Positions 15,616 through 24,970 are shown, numbered from the stretch's first letter. The stretch: 64,000 bases of DNA from Arthrobacter sp. B2a2-09 (GCF_027587375.1 NZ_JAMXIC010000006.1:186001-250000), one strand, 5' to 3'. Numbers and translations: made by a program. Notes: generated by a model not told the origin, from the letters alone.

Positions 15616-17127
15616 ATGACATCACCCCTGACCGCCGAAGTGGGGACCCGCCCCCGGCGCCCGCTCGGTTTCGTGATCATCATCCTGATGCTGGTTGCCA
15701 TCGTGAGCTCATTCGAGTCCACGATGATGTACACGGCATTGCCGGGCCTGATCGTGGGTTTCAACAGCAGCCAGAGCGAAGTGAGTTGGGTGCTGACGGG
15801 CTTCCTGCTCGTCGGCGCTGCTTCTGCGGCAATCAGCGGTCGGCTTGGCGACATCTTTGGTCGCAAACGAGTTCTCATAGTCCTGCTTGTTGCCTCGATC
15901 ATCGGATCAGTGATCAGCCTGATGGCTGGAGACATCGGTGGCGTGATTCTCGGCCGCGCAGTGCAGGGGCTCGCCGGAGGCTTGCTCCCGCTGTGCTTTG
16001 GAATCATTCGTGAGGCGGTCGCGGAGAAGCACCTGACGATTTCAGTCTCCCTGGTGGCCGGTACCGCGATGCTGGCCGGTGCTGCCGGCAACATCATCGC
16101 CGGAAACATCGTCGATGCGTGGGGATGGCGATACATCTTCGTTGTGGCCGCAATCTTGACCGTCGTCACGGCGGTCGGCGCCATCTTCTTGCGGACGTCC
16201 GTCCCGAGCGGCCCGCGTGATCGCATCGACTGGCTTGGGGGCATTCTCTTCGCACCAGGTCTGGCGCTCGTTCTTTTCGGCGTCAACGCCGCGCAGGGGC
16301 TGGGATGGGGCTCGTCCTTCGTTCTCGGGCTTATCGGCGTCGGCGTCGTGATCCTCGTCGTGTGGGCAGTGTGGGAAGCGCGGCACTCGCATCCGATGGT
16401 CAACGTCCGTCTGTTCGCCCAGCGCAACCTCGGCCTCTCACTGGTCATCGCCGCGCTCCTCGGTATGCCGCTCGGCATTTCGGGCTTCGCCGGCCAGCTG
16501 ATCATGCAGTACCCCACCTCGGCCCCCGTCGGCTTCGGTCTCGCCGCCGGCGTCGCTGGAGCGGTGTCCTTCTGCATAGGCCTCTTCGGGTTCTTGCTTT
16601 CGCCGCTCAGCGGTCGCATCGCCCGCCACGGTCGCGCCCGCATTTCGCTGATCATCGGCGCGGGTGCAGGCGTAGTCGCCGCAACCCTCACCGCACTCGC
16701 TGCCGTGACTTGGCACTCCTTCCCGGCTTTCGTCATGAGCCAGGTGGTGCTGACGCTCTCCACCGCCTTCGTCCTCTCGGCGCTGCCGATGCTGGTAGTC
16801 GAAAGTGCACCTGCGAAGAGCACGAGTGAGGCCACCGGCGTGTACACCGTCGTCCAGACCGCGTTCTCCGGCGTCGGTGCCTCGCTGGGTACAGCGATCC
16901 TCGTAGGCTCCGCAGCGCCGGGTTCGCACTTCGGCTCCGGCGGCGGGTACATCCAGCTGTTTGCGTTCGTCGCCGTTATCGGCGCGATCGCCTTGGTCGT
17001 TGCGTTCTTCCTCCGCACGCCCAAAGCCACGGATACCGCTACCGTCGTCGGCGCGGAGACCGCCGTCGAGGGCTTCTCCAAACTGACCGAGCCGATGACT
17101 GCAGGAGAGCCTGCCCGGACTCACTGA
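15616..17127 (+). CDS. MFS transporter, DHA2 (14-TMS) type
   Basis: The 503-residue protein begins at ATG 15616 behind GGAGAGTGACAAG. It has about 14 hydrophobic segments, the motif A loop GRLGDIFGRKRV, and the motif LGRAVQGLAGGLLPLCFG with an arginine in helix 4, as in DHA2 drug:H+ antiporters. It is not closely similar to the transporter at 4148-5605. It lies between the P450/ferredoxin genes and an SDR-aldehyde dehydrogenase pair, so export of a toxic substrate or intermediate is plausible; uptake cannot be excluded. Confidence 0.87.
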   Translation: MTSPLTAEVGTRPRRPLGFVIIILMLVAIVSSFESTMMYTALPGLIVGFNSSQSEVSWVLTGFLLVGAASAAISGRLGDIFGRKRVLIVLLVASIIGSVISLMAGDIGGVILGRAVQGLAGGLLPLCFGIIREAVAEKHLTISVSLVAGTAMLAGAAGNIIAGNIVDAWGWRYIFVVAAILTVVTAVGAIFLRTSVPSGPRDRIDWLGGILFAPGLALVLFGVNAAQGLGWGSSFVLGLIGVGVVILVVWAVWEARHSHPMVNVRLFAQRNLGLSLVIAALLGMPLGISGFAGQLIMQYPTSAPVGFGLAAGVAGAVSFCIGLFGFLLSPLSGRIARHGRARISLIIGAGAGVVAATLTALAAVTWHSFPAFVMSQVVLTLSTAFVLSALPMLVVESAPAKSTSEATGVYTVVQTAFSGVGASLGTAILVGSAAPGSHFGSGGGYIQLFAFVAVIGAIALVVAFFLRTPKATDTATVVGAETAVEGFSKLTEPMTAGEPARTH

Positions 17128-17209
17128 CACGTCGGTGTCCAAGACCGCGGGTGGCGTCCAGGCCGAGAACCAGACGCCACCCGCTTCCAACGAACTAAGG
17201 AGCAAATCA

Positions 17210-18088
17210 GTGAACGACTACTTCGGGTATACGGGCAAGACAGTTGTTGTCACGGGAGCGGCGTCCGGGATGGGCCGTGCCCTCACCGAGATCCTGGTTG
17301 ACCTCGGCGCGAAGGTGTATGCGCTCGATCGTGTGGAGCCGCCGGTTCCAGGTATCACGAAGGCCATCATCACGGACCTCGGAAACAAAGAGTCGATTGA
17401 CGCGGCGTTTGAACAGATTCCCGCGCAGATCGACGGTTTCTTCGGTGTTGCGGGCATTTCCGGTGTGCACAACAGCTTCCTCGAAACGCTGACCGTGAAC
17501 TTCATAGCGAACAAATACGTCACCGACGCCTACCTCACGGAACGCGTGGCCGAAGGAGGCTCCATCTCGTTCGTGACGTCCAACGGCGGACTCCGCTGGG
17601 AGACCCCCACGGTGCGTGAGGAACTGATTCCATTCGCAGACGGCGACAGCTGGGACGACCTCGTGCGCAGGTTTGGGGGCTTCGAAGCGGAGTTCGGCAC
17701 GATTCCCGGATCACTCGGGTACATCCTGTCGAAGCGGCTGCTCAACTATTTCATCGCGGAGCGGGTCGCTTCTTTCGCCGACCTTCGCAAGATCCGGATC
17801 AACGCTGTGCTTCCGGCCATGACCGTCTCCGGCATGCTGCCTGAATTTGCCGAGATGAAGGGCGGCCAGGACGCCGTGGAAGCAGACCTCGGTCCAGGCG
17901 GGCGCCTGGCGGAATCGGTGGAGATGGCGAAGGTCCTTGCGTTCCTCGGCAGCGATCTGGCCAGTTACGTGTCCGGTGCGCATCTCTCGGTCGACTTCGG
18001 CATGAATGCGCGGCAGATAGCGGGCTTGGAGCCGGACCGCCTCGGCTGGACTCTCCGAGGCGTTCTGTCGCGGCAGCCGGTTGCTTAA
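17210..18088 (+). CDS. Short-chain dehydrogenase/reductase
   Basis: The GTG at 17210 lies behind AAGGAGCAAATCA, giving 292 residues; the upstream in-frame ATG at 17135 has no such site. The cofactor motif is TGAASGMG and the catalytic Tyr/Lys are in GYILSK (YxxxK). The C-terminus has the usual SGAHLSVDFGM substrate-lid end. In the 3-alpha-hydroxysteroid dehydrogenase-like SDR group, members often oxidise cyclic alcohols. An aldehyde dehydrogenase follows, consistent with stepwise oxidation of a P450 product. Confidence 0.87.
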   Translation: MNDYFGYTGKTVVVTGAASGMGRALTEILVDLGAKVYALDRVEPPVPGITKAIITDLGNKESIDAAFEQIPAQIDGFFGVAGISGVHNSFLETLTVNFIANKYVTDAYLTERVAEGGSISFVTSNGGLRWETPTVREELIPFADGDSWDDLVRRFGGFEAEFGTIPGSLGYILSKRLLNYFIAERVASFADLRKIRINAVLPAMTVSGMLPEFAEMKGGQDAVEADLGPGGRLAESVEMAKVLAFLGSDLASYVSGAHLSVDFGMNARQIAGLEPDRLGWTLRGVLSRQPVA

Positions 18089-18181
18089 CTCCAGCCGAAC
18101 ATGGGCTCTCGACCTTGAGGCTCAACCTGACGCCCGGGCACTCGTCCCCGGGCAGTGGACTAATGAAGTGAGGACAAATAC

Positions 18182-19675
18182 GTGATTGACCTACTCACGG
18201 TGCGTGACACCCCCATCAACCTGAAGCATCCGGACCGCCTGTACATCGACGGCAAGTGGACGCTCCCGCAAAGCGCCTCCAGCCTGGACGTGATCGACGC
18301 TGCCACGGAGCAGACTTTCTTCCGCATCGCAGGGACAGGTCCGGGCGACATGGACGCAGCGATCGCGGCAGCTCGCAATGCGTTCGACCACTCGCCTTGG
18401 CCGTTCCTTGAACCGACGCAGCGCGCGGAATATCTTCGCAAGCTGGCCGCGGGCCTGCGCGCCCGCATCGAAGAGGCCGCGACGTTCTGGACCCGGCAGA
18501 CCGGCGTCGTCTTCGGCATGTCCGTTGGCTCGATCAGCCGCGTTCCAGCGCTCTTCGACTATTACGCGGACCTCGCCACGAGCTACCCCTGGGTGACGCC
18601 GGGCTCTCCGGAGTTCGCGGCGTTCGGCGCGGTCGTCAACGAACCGGTCGGTGTTGTCGGCGCCATCGTCCCTTGGAACACGCCGCTCTCGCTCGCAGCC
18701 TACAAGATCGCCCCGGCACTCCTCGCAGGCTGCACGGTGGTCCTCAAAGCTCCGCCGGAAGCGCCCGGCGAGCTCTACATCCTTGCGGAGATCGCGGATG
18801 AGATCGGCCTACCGCCGGGTGTGCTCAATGTCGTGAACGGTCACCGCGAGGTGTCGCAGCAGCTTGTCCGAGACCCCCGGGTCGACAAGATCGCCTTCAC
18901 CGGCTCAAGCGCAGTCGGGCGTCAGATCGCGGCGACCTGCGGCGAGCGTCTCGCGCGGTACACCCTTGAGCTCGGCGGCAAGTCGGCTGCGGTAATCCTC
19001 GATGACTACGACCTCTCCATCGCGGCGGCGGCAATCTCCGCCCAGGAGACATCGCTGAACGGTCAGGTCTGCATGTCGCTGACGCGCGTGATCGTGACAA
19101 AGTCTCGACACGACGAGTTCGCGGAGGCACTGGGCTCCGTATTCGGTTCGGTGCGGGTTGGCGACCCATTCGACCCGGAAACGCAACTCGGCCCGCTCGC
19201 CTTGGCCAAGCAGCAGGAGAGCGTGCTGGGTTACATCCGGACAGCCCAGGACGAGGGTGCAACGCTCGTGACCGGAGGCAACCGACCGGGGCACCTCGAC
19301 CGTGGATACTTCGTGGAGCCCACGGTCTTCGCTAACGTCGACAACCGTTCAACCATTGCACAAGAAGAGATCTTCGGGCCGGTGCTTTCTGTGATCCCTG
19401 CCGAGAACGAAGAGCACGCGATCGAGCTCGCGAATGGGACTCCTTATGGCTTGAACTCGGCCGTCTTCACCAACGACATCGACCGCGCCTACCAGGTGGC
19501 TCGTCGCCTGCGCTCGGGAACGGTCGGCCACAACGGCTTCAAGACCGACACCCGCATGGGATTCGGCGGCTTCAAGCAATCGGGAGTCGGGCGGGAGGGC
19601 GGAATCCAGGGGGTGTTCCCTTACTTGGAATCGAAAACCGTCCTCCTCGATGGCACGCCCACGCGATTCCAGTGA
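18182..19675 (+). CDS. NAD(P)-dependent aldehyde dehydrogenase
   Basis: A GTG start at 18182 behind GTGAGGACAAATAC gives 497 residues. Family motifs are PWNTPLSLAAYKIAPALLAGCTVVLK (oxyanion Asn and cofactor site), LELGGKS with the general-base Glu, and GQVCMSLTR with the catalytic Cys. IFGPVLSVIP is also conserved. It is the last gene of the P450-cluster block and is followed by a hairpin. It most likely converts an aldehyde from the upstream dehydrogenases into an acid that the CoA-transferase can activate. Confidence 0.9.
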   Translation: MIDLLTVRDTPINLKHPDRLYIDGKWTLPQSASSLDVIDAATEQTFFRIAGTGPGDMDAAIAAARNAFDHSPWPFLEPTQRAEYLRKLAAGLRARIEEAATFWTRQTGVVFGMSVGSISRVPALFDYYADLATSYPWVTPGSPEFAAFGAVVNEPVGVVGAIVPWNTPLSLAAYKIAPALLAGCTVVLKAPPEAPGELYILAEIADEIGLPPGVLNVVNGHREVSQQLVRDPRVDKIAFTGSSAVGRQIAATCGERLARYTLELGGKSAAVILDDYDLSIAAAAISAQETSLNGQVCMSLTRVIVTKSRHDEFAEALGSVFGSVRVGDPFDPETQLGPLALAKQQESVLGYIRTAQDEGATLVTGGNRPGHLDRGYFVEPTVFANVDNRSTIAQEEIFGPVLSVIPAENEEHAIELANGTPYGLNSAVFTNDIDRAYQVARRLRSGTVGHNGFKTDTRMGFGGFKQSGVGREGGIQGVFPYLESKTVLLDGTPTRFQ

Positions 19676-19681
19676 TCCCAC

Positions 19682-19718
19682 CGCTGCCCCGGCACGCGAT
19701 CCGCGTATCGGGGCAGCG
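19682..19718. terminator. Hairpin terminator between convergent genes
   Basis: Perfect 10-bp arms (CGCTGCCCCG and its complement, 19682-19691 and 19709-19718) enclose a 17-nt loop. It sits right after the aldehyde dehydrogenase stop and just before the end of the convergent ABC transporter gene. There is no U tract. Confidence 0.55.
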
Positions 19719-19722
19719 CGGG

Positions 19723-21603
19723 TCATGAGACCCCGAATACCTCAGAGCCGGCAAACTCCACAGTCTCTCCGGCCTCAACAAGCCGGGCATATGCGCCGCC
19801 GGCATCACGAAGCTCGCCGGGCATACCGAGCTCCACGATCGCACCGCCGGCAAGGACTGCCAGTTGGTCCGCTTTGTCCACGGTGGAGAGCCGATGGGCA
19901 ATGGTTAGCGTAGTCCGGCCAACCGCCAACCGGTCGAGTGCCGCCTGAACCTGGGCCTCGGTGGCGTTATCCAAAGCGGAGGTGGCTTCGTCGAGGACCA
20001 GCACTTTGGGATTGCGCAGGATGGTTCGGGCAATGGCCAAGCGCTGCTGCTCTCCTCCGGAGAACCGGTGGCCCCAGGCGCCGACCATGGTGTCCAAGCC
20101 GTCGGGCAAGCTTGCGATCAAGTCCGCGATCTGCGCCGAGGCCAGCGCGCTCCAAAGGACTGCGTCGTCCGCGCCGGGTGCGGCCAGCAGCAGGTTTTCC
20201 CGGATGGTGTCGTGAATCAGGTACGTCTCCTGGGACACCACACCCACGATTTTCGTCAGGTTCTCAGGGGCGATGTCGCGGACGTCCACGCCGTCAATGG
20301 TGATCCGTCCGGCGGTGGCGTCATGCAGGCGCGGGACCAGCGAGCCCAGCGTCGATTTTCCGGAGCCCGTGGGGCCAACGATTGCGGTGCTGGTGCCGGC
20401 CGGGAGCGTAAGCTCGATGCCGCGCAAAACTTCAGTGCCGCCGTCGTACGCGAAACGGACGCCCTCGAAGCGGACCTCGCCGCGCACTGCGGCCGGATCC
20501 AGCAGGACGGGCCGCGCCGGTGCCGTGATCTCGGGAGCCAAGTCCAGGTACTCGAAGATACGGCTGAACAGGGCCATCGCGGTGACCCATTGGACGCCGA
20601 GGTCCAGCAGGCTCATGACAGGGCGGAAGATGGCGCCCTGCAGCGCGGTGAACGCCACGAGCGTGCCGATGGTCATGCCTCCGCTGGTGACGGGCAATCC
20701 AGCGGCCAGGTAGATCAGCGCCGGAATGGCCGAGAAGATGATGCCCACGGTGGACATCCGCCAGCGGCCAGCCAACTGTGAGCGCATCTCCAGGCCGATC
20801 AGCCGTTTGGAGCTTTCCGTGTAGCGGTGGGCGTCGCGCTTGGTGGTTCCCAGGGTTTTGGAGAGCCGGACGCCGGAGACTGACAGTCCTTCCTCGACCT
20901 GCGTATTCATGGTGGCCAGTTCGCTCTGCAGCGTGGACGTGATGTTGCGCCGGAGCAGGGCCACCCGGCGGGTGAACCAGACAGCCGGCGGGATCACTAT
21001 CAGGGACAGAAGCGAGAGTCCGGGGGAAATGGCCACCATGGCGATGGCGGTGGCAATGGCCGTGGTCAAGTTGGAGGCAATACCGGTCGCGGTGGAGGTG
21101 ATGACCTGCTGCAGGCCGGAAATGTCGTTGTTCAACCGCGACTGCACCTCGCCGCTGCGGGTCCGGGTAAAGAATCCCAGAGATTGTTGCTGCAGGTGTG
21201 TGAACAAGCGCGTGCGCAGCGTGTGCATGATCTTCTGGCCCATGCCCGTGGTCATCCAGGTTTGCAGCACGCCAATGAGTGCGGTTGCGGCTGCCACGGC
21301 GATCAATCCGGCGGCCAGCCACGCGAGAAGCGGAAGATCCTTGCCGGGCAGCGCGACGTCGATGATGTGGCGGACCAGGAACGGCTGCGCCAGGCCGATG
21401 ATGCTCGAGGCGCTGATGAGGAGCACGACGGCGGCAATGGTCGCCTTGTGCGGGGTGAACAGCCCGGCGATGCGTTTGAGGCTCACGGGGTGCTGTTTTA
21501 GCTGGGTACGGTCCGCGGGATTGAGGCGGGCGGGGCCGCGGCCGGGATTTCGGGCGCCAGCCCCCGGTCGATGGGGATTTTGGGTGAGGATGTTCTCCGT
21601 CAT
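19723..21603 (-). CDS. ABC exporter, fused membrane and ATPase domains (multidrug type)
   Basis: The ATG at 21603 behind GGAGGTGGTGCTT gives 626 residues; a GTG at 21612 is in frame. The N-terminal half has about six membrane spans including a conserved RSGEVQSRLNNDISGLQQVI coupling region. The C-terminal half carries Walker A GPTGSGKST, Q-loop VSQETYLI, signature FSGGEQQRL and Walker B VLVLDEATSALD. This is a half-transporter of the LmrA/BmrA/MsbA group that works as a dimer. A divergent MarR gene suggests inducible efflux. Confidence 0.92.
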   Translation of the reverse strand: MTENILTQNPHRPGAGARNPGRGPARLNPADRTQLKQHPVSLKRIAGLFTPHKATIAAVVLLISASSIIGLAQPFLVRHIIDVALPGKDLPLLAWLAAGLIAVAAATALIGVLQTWMTTGMGQKIMHTLRTRLFTHLQQQSLGFFTRTRSGEVQSRLNNDISGLQQVITSTATGIASNLTTAIATAIAMVAISPGLSLLSLIVIPPAVWFTRRVALLRRNITSTLQSELATMNTQVEEGLSVSGVRLSKTLGTTKRDAHRYTESSKRLIGLEMRSQLAGRWRMSTVGIIFSAIPALIYLAAGLPVTSGGMTIGTLVAFTALQGAIFRPVMSLLDLGVQWVTAMALFSRIFEYLDLAPEITAPARPVLLDPAAVRGEVRFEGVRFAYDGGTEVLRGIELTLPAGTSTAIVGPTGSGKSTLGSLVPRLHDATAGRITIDGVDVRDIAPENLTKIVGVVSQETYLIHDTIRENLLLAAPGADDAVLWSALASAQIADLIASLPDGLDTMVGAWGHRFSGGEQQRLAIARTILRNPKVLVLDEATSALDNATEAQVQAALDRLAVGRTTLTIAHRLSTVDKADQLAVLAGGAIVELGMPGELRDAGGAYARLVEAGETVEFAGSEVFGVS

Positions 21604-21654
21604 AAGCACCACCTCCAGTGGTGAACGGGCGCCAGAATCGCGCCTACTAATACA

Positions 21655-21665
21655 GAGGTTACCTC
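21655..21665. promoter_or_regulatory. Small palindrome between ABC exporter and MarR genes
   Basis: GAGGTTACCTC has perfect 5-bp arms around a central T. It lies 38 bp upstream of the MarR start and 52 bp upstream of the exporter start, in the 99-bp divergent gap. It is the best candidate MarR operator there, but short. Confidence 0.35.
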
Positions 21666-21702
21666 ACTATGTGGTTGCAGGTCAAATTGCTAGACTGGCA
21701 GA

Positions 21703-22227
21703 ATGCACTCACAGCCCTCTGATTCTGCCGACCTCGGGGATCTCTTCCATGCCGCTTTCCGAGGGCTGCGCCGGACCTGGGCCGAGCAGCTGTCTCCGTG
21801 GGAGCTGACGCCGCACCAATGGCGGGCGCTCATGACGCTGATGCGCCGGCGTGCCGCCAGTTCCGCCGAGACCGGTTCCGCCTCGGCAGGTTCAGTTGCG
21901 GCAGGGGAGCCGGCAGGGGAGCCAACCGGGCAGGACGCCCCGGCGCCCGGGGACCCGATGCGACTGAAAGACCTTGCGGAACGGCTGCGCATTGCGCCGC
22001 GTTCGGCCACGGAAGTGGTGGACCAGCTCGAGGTCAAAGGCCTCGTCCGTCGCGATCCGGACCCCACGGACAGGCGGGCCACCCTTGTCGCCGCCACACC
22101 AGCCGGGCAGCAGCTCTTTGCTAAGGTCAGCGCCGAACGGCGCGGCAAGTCTTCCGAATACTTTGCCCGGCTCAGTGCGGACGATCGCGCCGAGCTGGCC
22201 CGGATTCTGGGGCAGTTGGGCGATTGA
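21703..22227 (+). CDS. MarR-family regulator with internal low-complexity insert
   Basis: The 174-residue protein has an N-terminal dimerisation helix, then a winged helix RLKDLAERLRIAPRSATEVVDQLEVKGLVRRDPDPTDRR and a C-terminal helix. Between the first helices and the wHTH there is an unusual low-complexity stretch of about 30 residues, rich in A, G, S, E and P (RAASSAETGSASAG to DAPAPGDPM), that is not part of the normal MarR fold. It is divergent from the ABC exporter and probably its repressor. Confidence 0.85.
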   Translation: MHSQPSDSADLGDLFHAAFRGLRRTWAEQLSPWELTPHQWRALMTLMRRRAASSAETGSASAGSVAAGEPAGEPTGQDAPAPGDPMRLKDLAERLRIAPRSATEVVDQLEVKGLVRRDPDPTDRRATLVAATPAGQQLFAKVSAERRGKSSEYFARLSADDRAELARILGQLGD

Positions 22228-22279
22228 GGTTGACGCCGCCTCTCTCCCAAGTTGCCGCACAGTAGGTAGAGTCGAAGCC

Positions 22280-22819
22280 ATGACTCGCCGGAAGGTTCCA
22301 GTTGCACTCGTCGCGCTCCCTTTCGCGTTGTGCCTGATCGCACTTGCGCCAGCGGGGACTGCAGGGGCCGCATCCTGCAATTCGCAAGGCCTTTTAGGGG
22401 TGGTTGGCATGTGTTCTCCCAGCAGCTCCCCATCTTCCCGGCCGTCGGGCAAACCCACCCCGTCCGCCACGGCTAGCCCACCGGTACAACCGCAACCCCA
22501 GCCGGATCCCGGCGTCGCAGTTCCTTCGGGTGCCGCCTCAACGCCTTCGCCGGCGGTGACCGCGGAACAGGCACCCACCCAGGTCCCGCTTCCCGCGACA
22601 GCCGTGGCTGCCGTGCCGTCGCCGATTGTTTCCAGTCCGACGCCCTCGACACAAAATTCAGCCTCGGCCGCCGCAGCCAGAATTGACCCCGGCGCTCCCG
22701 CCCAGGGCGGCCAGACCCTCGCTCCGACCGTCTCGGTGGCTGGAATCCTGTTGGCCTTCGGCGGGACCCTGATTGCCGCTGGCGGAGTGGTGGGCCTCAA
22801 AAGATATCCGTCGCTCTAA
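22280..22819 (+). CDS. Secreted, membrane-anchored Pro/Ser/Thr-rich protein
   Basis: The ATG at 22280 gives 179 residues. A typical signal peptide (MTRRKVPVALVALPFALCLIALAPAGTAGA) is followed by a short segment with two cysteines, then a long Pro/Ser/Thr/Ala-rich linker. A C-terminal hydrophobic helix (VAGILLAFGGTLIAAGGVVG) ends with a basic tail (LKRYPSL). This is a cell-envelope protein with a stalk-like exposed region; no LPxTG sortase motif is seen. Function unknown. Confidence 0.7.
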   Translation: MTRRKVPVALVALPFALCLIALAPAGTAGAASCNSQGLLGVVGMCSPSSSPSSRPSGKPTPSATASPPVQPQPQPDPGVAVPSGAASTPSPAVTAEQAPTQVPLPATAVAAVPSPIVSSPTPSTQNSASAAAARIDPGAPAQGGQTLAPTVSVAGILLAFGGTLIAAGGVVGLKRYPSL

Positions 22820-22934
22820 TCCCGGACCCCGGGTTTCACCGGGAAACAGGTAATAGCCGACCCTGTCTCATTCAGATGCGCGTTCCTAGGATGGAAAGCA
22901 AGCCGACAAGCTTTCACCGAAAGAAGGAAAAATA

Positions 22935-23660
22935 ATGGACTCTGGACAAGGACGGGTTGCCGTCATTACTGGTGCGTCGTCAGGAATCGGGGCCGCCACG
23001 GCGCGGGCGCTGGCTGCCGATGGATACCGGGTCGCACTACTCGCACGGAGGGCCGACCGGATTCAGGCGTTGGCTGATGAGCTCGGCGATGGTGTTATCG
23101 CCATTGAGGCAGATGTCACTGACCGTGGCTCCCTGCTGGCGGCTGCGGAGCGGGTCAAGGCCGAGTTCGGCGGGACAGACGTTTTGGTGAACAACGCTGG
23201 GATCATGCTGCTCGGGCCGTTCTCTTCGGATCAGCAGGACGATTACCGCCAGATGATCGAAGTGAACCTGATCGGGGCGATCACCGCGACGGAGGTCTTT
23301 TTGGATCAGCTCCGCGACGGTGGCGGGGACCTGGTGAACATCTCTTCCGTCGCTGGCCGGACGGCCCGGCCCGGCAATGGCGTCTATGCCGCAACGAAAT
23401 GGGGCATCAACGGCTGGTCGGAATCGCTCCGGCAGGAACTTCAGCCAGGGGTACGCGTGACGGTGATCGAACCCGGGGCGGTTGCCACCGAGCTGCCGAG
23501 CCACATCACGCACGAACAGACCAGGGCGGGCGCCGAGGCGATGTATAGCCAGGTGGCTGTCACGGCCGAGGACATCGCCGAAGTGATCGCGTTCGCCGTC
23601 AACCGCCCCCGGCACCTCACCATCAACGAAATCCTGCTGCGCCCCGCAGGCCAGGCCTGA
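22935..23660 (+). CDS. Short-chain dehydrogenase/reductase
   Basis: The 241-residue protein starts at ATG 22935 behind AAGAAGGAAAAATA. It has TGASSGIG for NADP(H), the NNAGIM motif and the catalytic YAATK. It is a classical SDR. A MmyB-type XRE regulator follows 45 bp downstream, an arrangement often seen in actinobacteria where the regulator controls the dehydrogenase. Substrate unknown. Confidence 0.9.
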   Translation: MDSGQGRVAVITGASSGIGAATARALAADGYRVALLARRADRIQALADELGDGVIAIEADVTDRGSLLAAAERVKAEFGGTDVLVNNAGIMLLGPFSSDQQDDYRQMIEVNLIGAITATEVFLDQLRDGGGDLVNISSVAGRTARPGNGVYAATKWGINGWSESLRQELQPGVRVTVIEPGAVATELPSHITHEQTRAGAEAMYSQVAVTAEDIAEVIAFAVNRPRHLTINEILLRPAGQA

Positions 23661-23705
23661 ACCGGCGAACCCGTGCGTCGCCGTCGTCGAACCTAAGGCA
23701 ACGAA

Positions 23706-24605
23706 ATGGACAACAGAACCGAGGTGCAGGACTTCCTGACGTCCCGCCGCGCCCGGGTCACACCGGAACAAGCCGGGATTCCGGTCTACGGACGTAACCG
23801 GCGCGTCAAGGGCCTTCGCCGGGAGGAAGTTGCGATGCTGGCCGGCGTGAGCGTGGACTACTACGTGCGCATGGAGAGGGGAAATATCTCCGGTGTCTCG
23901 GAAAGTATTCTCGACGCAGTCGCGCGCACGCTACAGCTGTCCGAGGTTGAGCACGCCCACCTCTACGATCTCGCCAACACAGCCAACAGCAGCGGCACCC
24001 GCCGCGCGCGCCCGGCGGCGCTTCACGTACGCCCGGCGGTGCAACGCATACTCGACTCGATCGGTGCACCGGCCTGGGTCAGAAACGGCAAGGCCGACTT
24101 CCTTGCCGGCAACCGCCTGGGACGGGCGCTCTACGCACCGATCTTCGTCGATCCCCGACGGCCAGGAAACACTGCCCGCTTCCTTTTCCTGGACCCGCGC
24201 GCCGCGGACTTCTATCCCGACTGGCCGGAGATGGCCCGCGGCATGGTGGCAACGCTTCGGACCGAGGCCGGCAAGCACCCTTACGACAAAGGCCTCACTG
24301 ACCTCGTCGGCGAACTCGCGACCCACAGCGAACCCTTCCGCCAACTCTGGGCCTCACACGAAGTCCTCGTCCATCGCAACGGCACCAAGCGGCTTCGGCA
24401 TCCCGTCGTCGGAGATCTGGAACTCACGTACGAGGCCATGCAACTGACCACGGACGAGGGCCTGACTCTGCTTATCTATGCCGCCGAACCGGGCTCCCGG
24501 TCCGAGGAAGGGCTCCAGCTGCTCAACAGCTGGGCACCCGCGGAAGACGTTGAAGGCACTGTCTTCACCTCGCAAAACGAATCGCTAACAAGGAGAATCA
24601 CATGA
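23706..24605 (+). CDS. XRE-family regulator with MmyB-type ligand domain
   Basis: This 299-residue protein has an N-terminal helix-turn-helix (GLRREEVAMLAGVSVDYYVRMERGN) typical of actinobacterial MmyB-like regulators. A larger C-terminal PAS-like domain contains the family pattern YPDWPEMARGMVATLRTEAG. Such regulators are thought to bind fatty-acid-like ligands and to control a neighbouring SDR. The stop codon overlaps the start of the next gene (ATGA), so it is co-translated with the carboxymuconolactone-decarboxylase-family protein. Confidence 0.9.
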   Translation: MDNRTEVQDFLTSRRARVTPEQAGIPVYGRNRRVKGLRREEVAMLAGVSVDYYVRMERGNISGVSESILDAVARTLQLSEVEHAHLYDLANTANSSGTRRARPAALHVRPAVQRILDSIGAPAWVRNGKADFLAGNRLGRALYAPIFVDPRRPGNTARFLFLDPRAADFYPDWPEMARGMVATLRTEAGKHPYDKGLTDLVGELATHSEPFRQLWASHEVLVHRNGTKRLRHPVVGDLELTYEAMQLTTDEGLTLLIYAAEPGSRSEEGLQLLNSWAPAEDVEGTVFTSQNESLTRRIT

Positions 24606-24916
24606 CCGAACAATCCCGTGCCCAGCAACTCGTCGGAGACATCTCGCCGAAACTTGCTTCACTCACCGACGACGTTCTCTTCGCCGATGTCTGGGAACGG
24701 CCCGAGTTGGCCAAGCGCGATCGGAGCCTCATCACCGTTGCCAGTCTCGTCACGAGCGGCAGCACCGAACAGCTTTTTGGACACTTGCGTCTTGCGAAGG
24801 CCAACGGACTGAGCGAGGCCGAATTGAGCGAGGCGATCACGCACCTGGCGTTCTACGCGGGCTGGCCGAAGGCGATGTCCGCCATGGCGGTCGCCAAGCA
24901 GGTGTTTGCCGAGTAG
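24602..24916 (+). CDS. Carboxymuconolactone decarboxylase-family protein
   Basis: The 104-residue protein contains the core helix pattern WERPELAKRDRSLITVASLV and a following TEQLFGHLRLAKANGLSEAELSEAITHLAFYAGWPKAM, as in CMD/AhpD-like proteins. The redox CxxC of AhpD is absent, so it is closer to the decarboxylase-like branch. The start overlaps the MmyB-type regulator stop by 4 bp. It is followed by a clear terminator. Its substrate is unknown. Confidence 0.87.
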   Translation: MTEQSRAQQLVGDISPKLASLTDDVLFADVWERPELAKRDRSLITVASLVTSGSTEQLFGHLRLAKANGLSEAELSEAITHLAFYAGWPKAMSAMAVAKQVFAE

Positions 24917-24930
24917 CCAAGTTCACGTCA

Positions 24931-24952
24931 GGGGCGCTTGGCGCCCCGTTTT
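24931..24952 (+). terminator. Rho-independent terminator
   Basis: GGGGCGC (24931-24937) pairs with GCGCCCC (24941-24947) around a TTG loop and is followed by GTTTT. It ends the SDR-regulator-CMD transcript. Confidence 0.8.
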
Positions 24953-24970
24953 CCCGGTTGCCGCCGGAGG

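Noticed and set aside
15594..17081. 495-codon minus-strand open frame opposite the second MFS gene
   Set aside because: The plus strand encodes a clear 14-span transporter; the opposite frame is low-complexity and typical of high-GC shadow frames.
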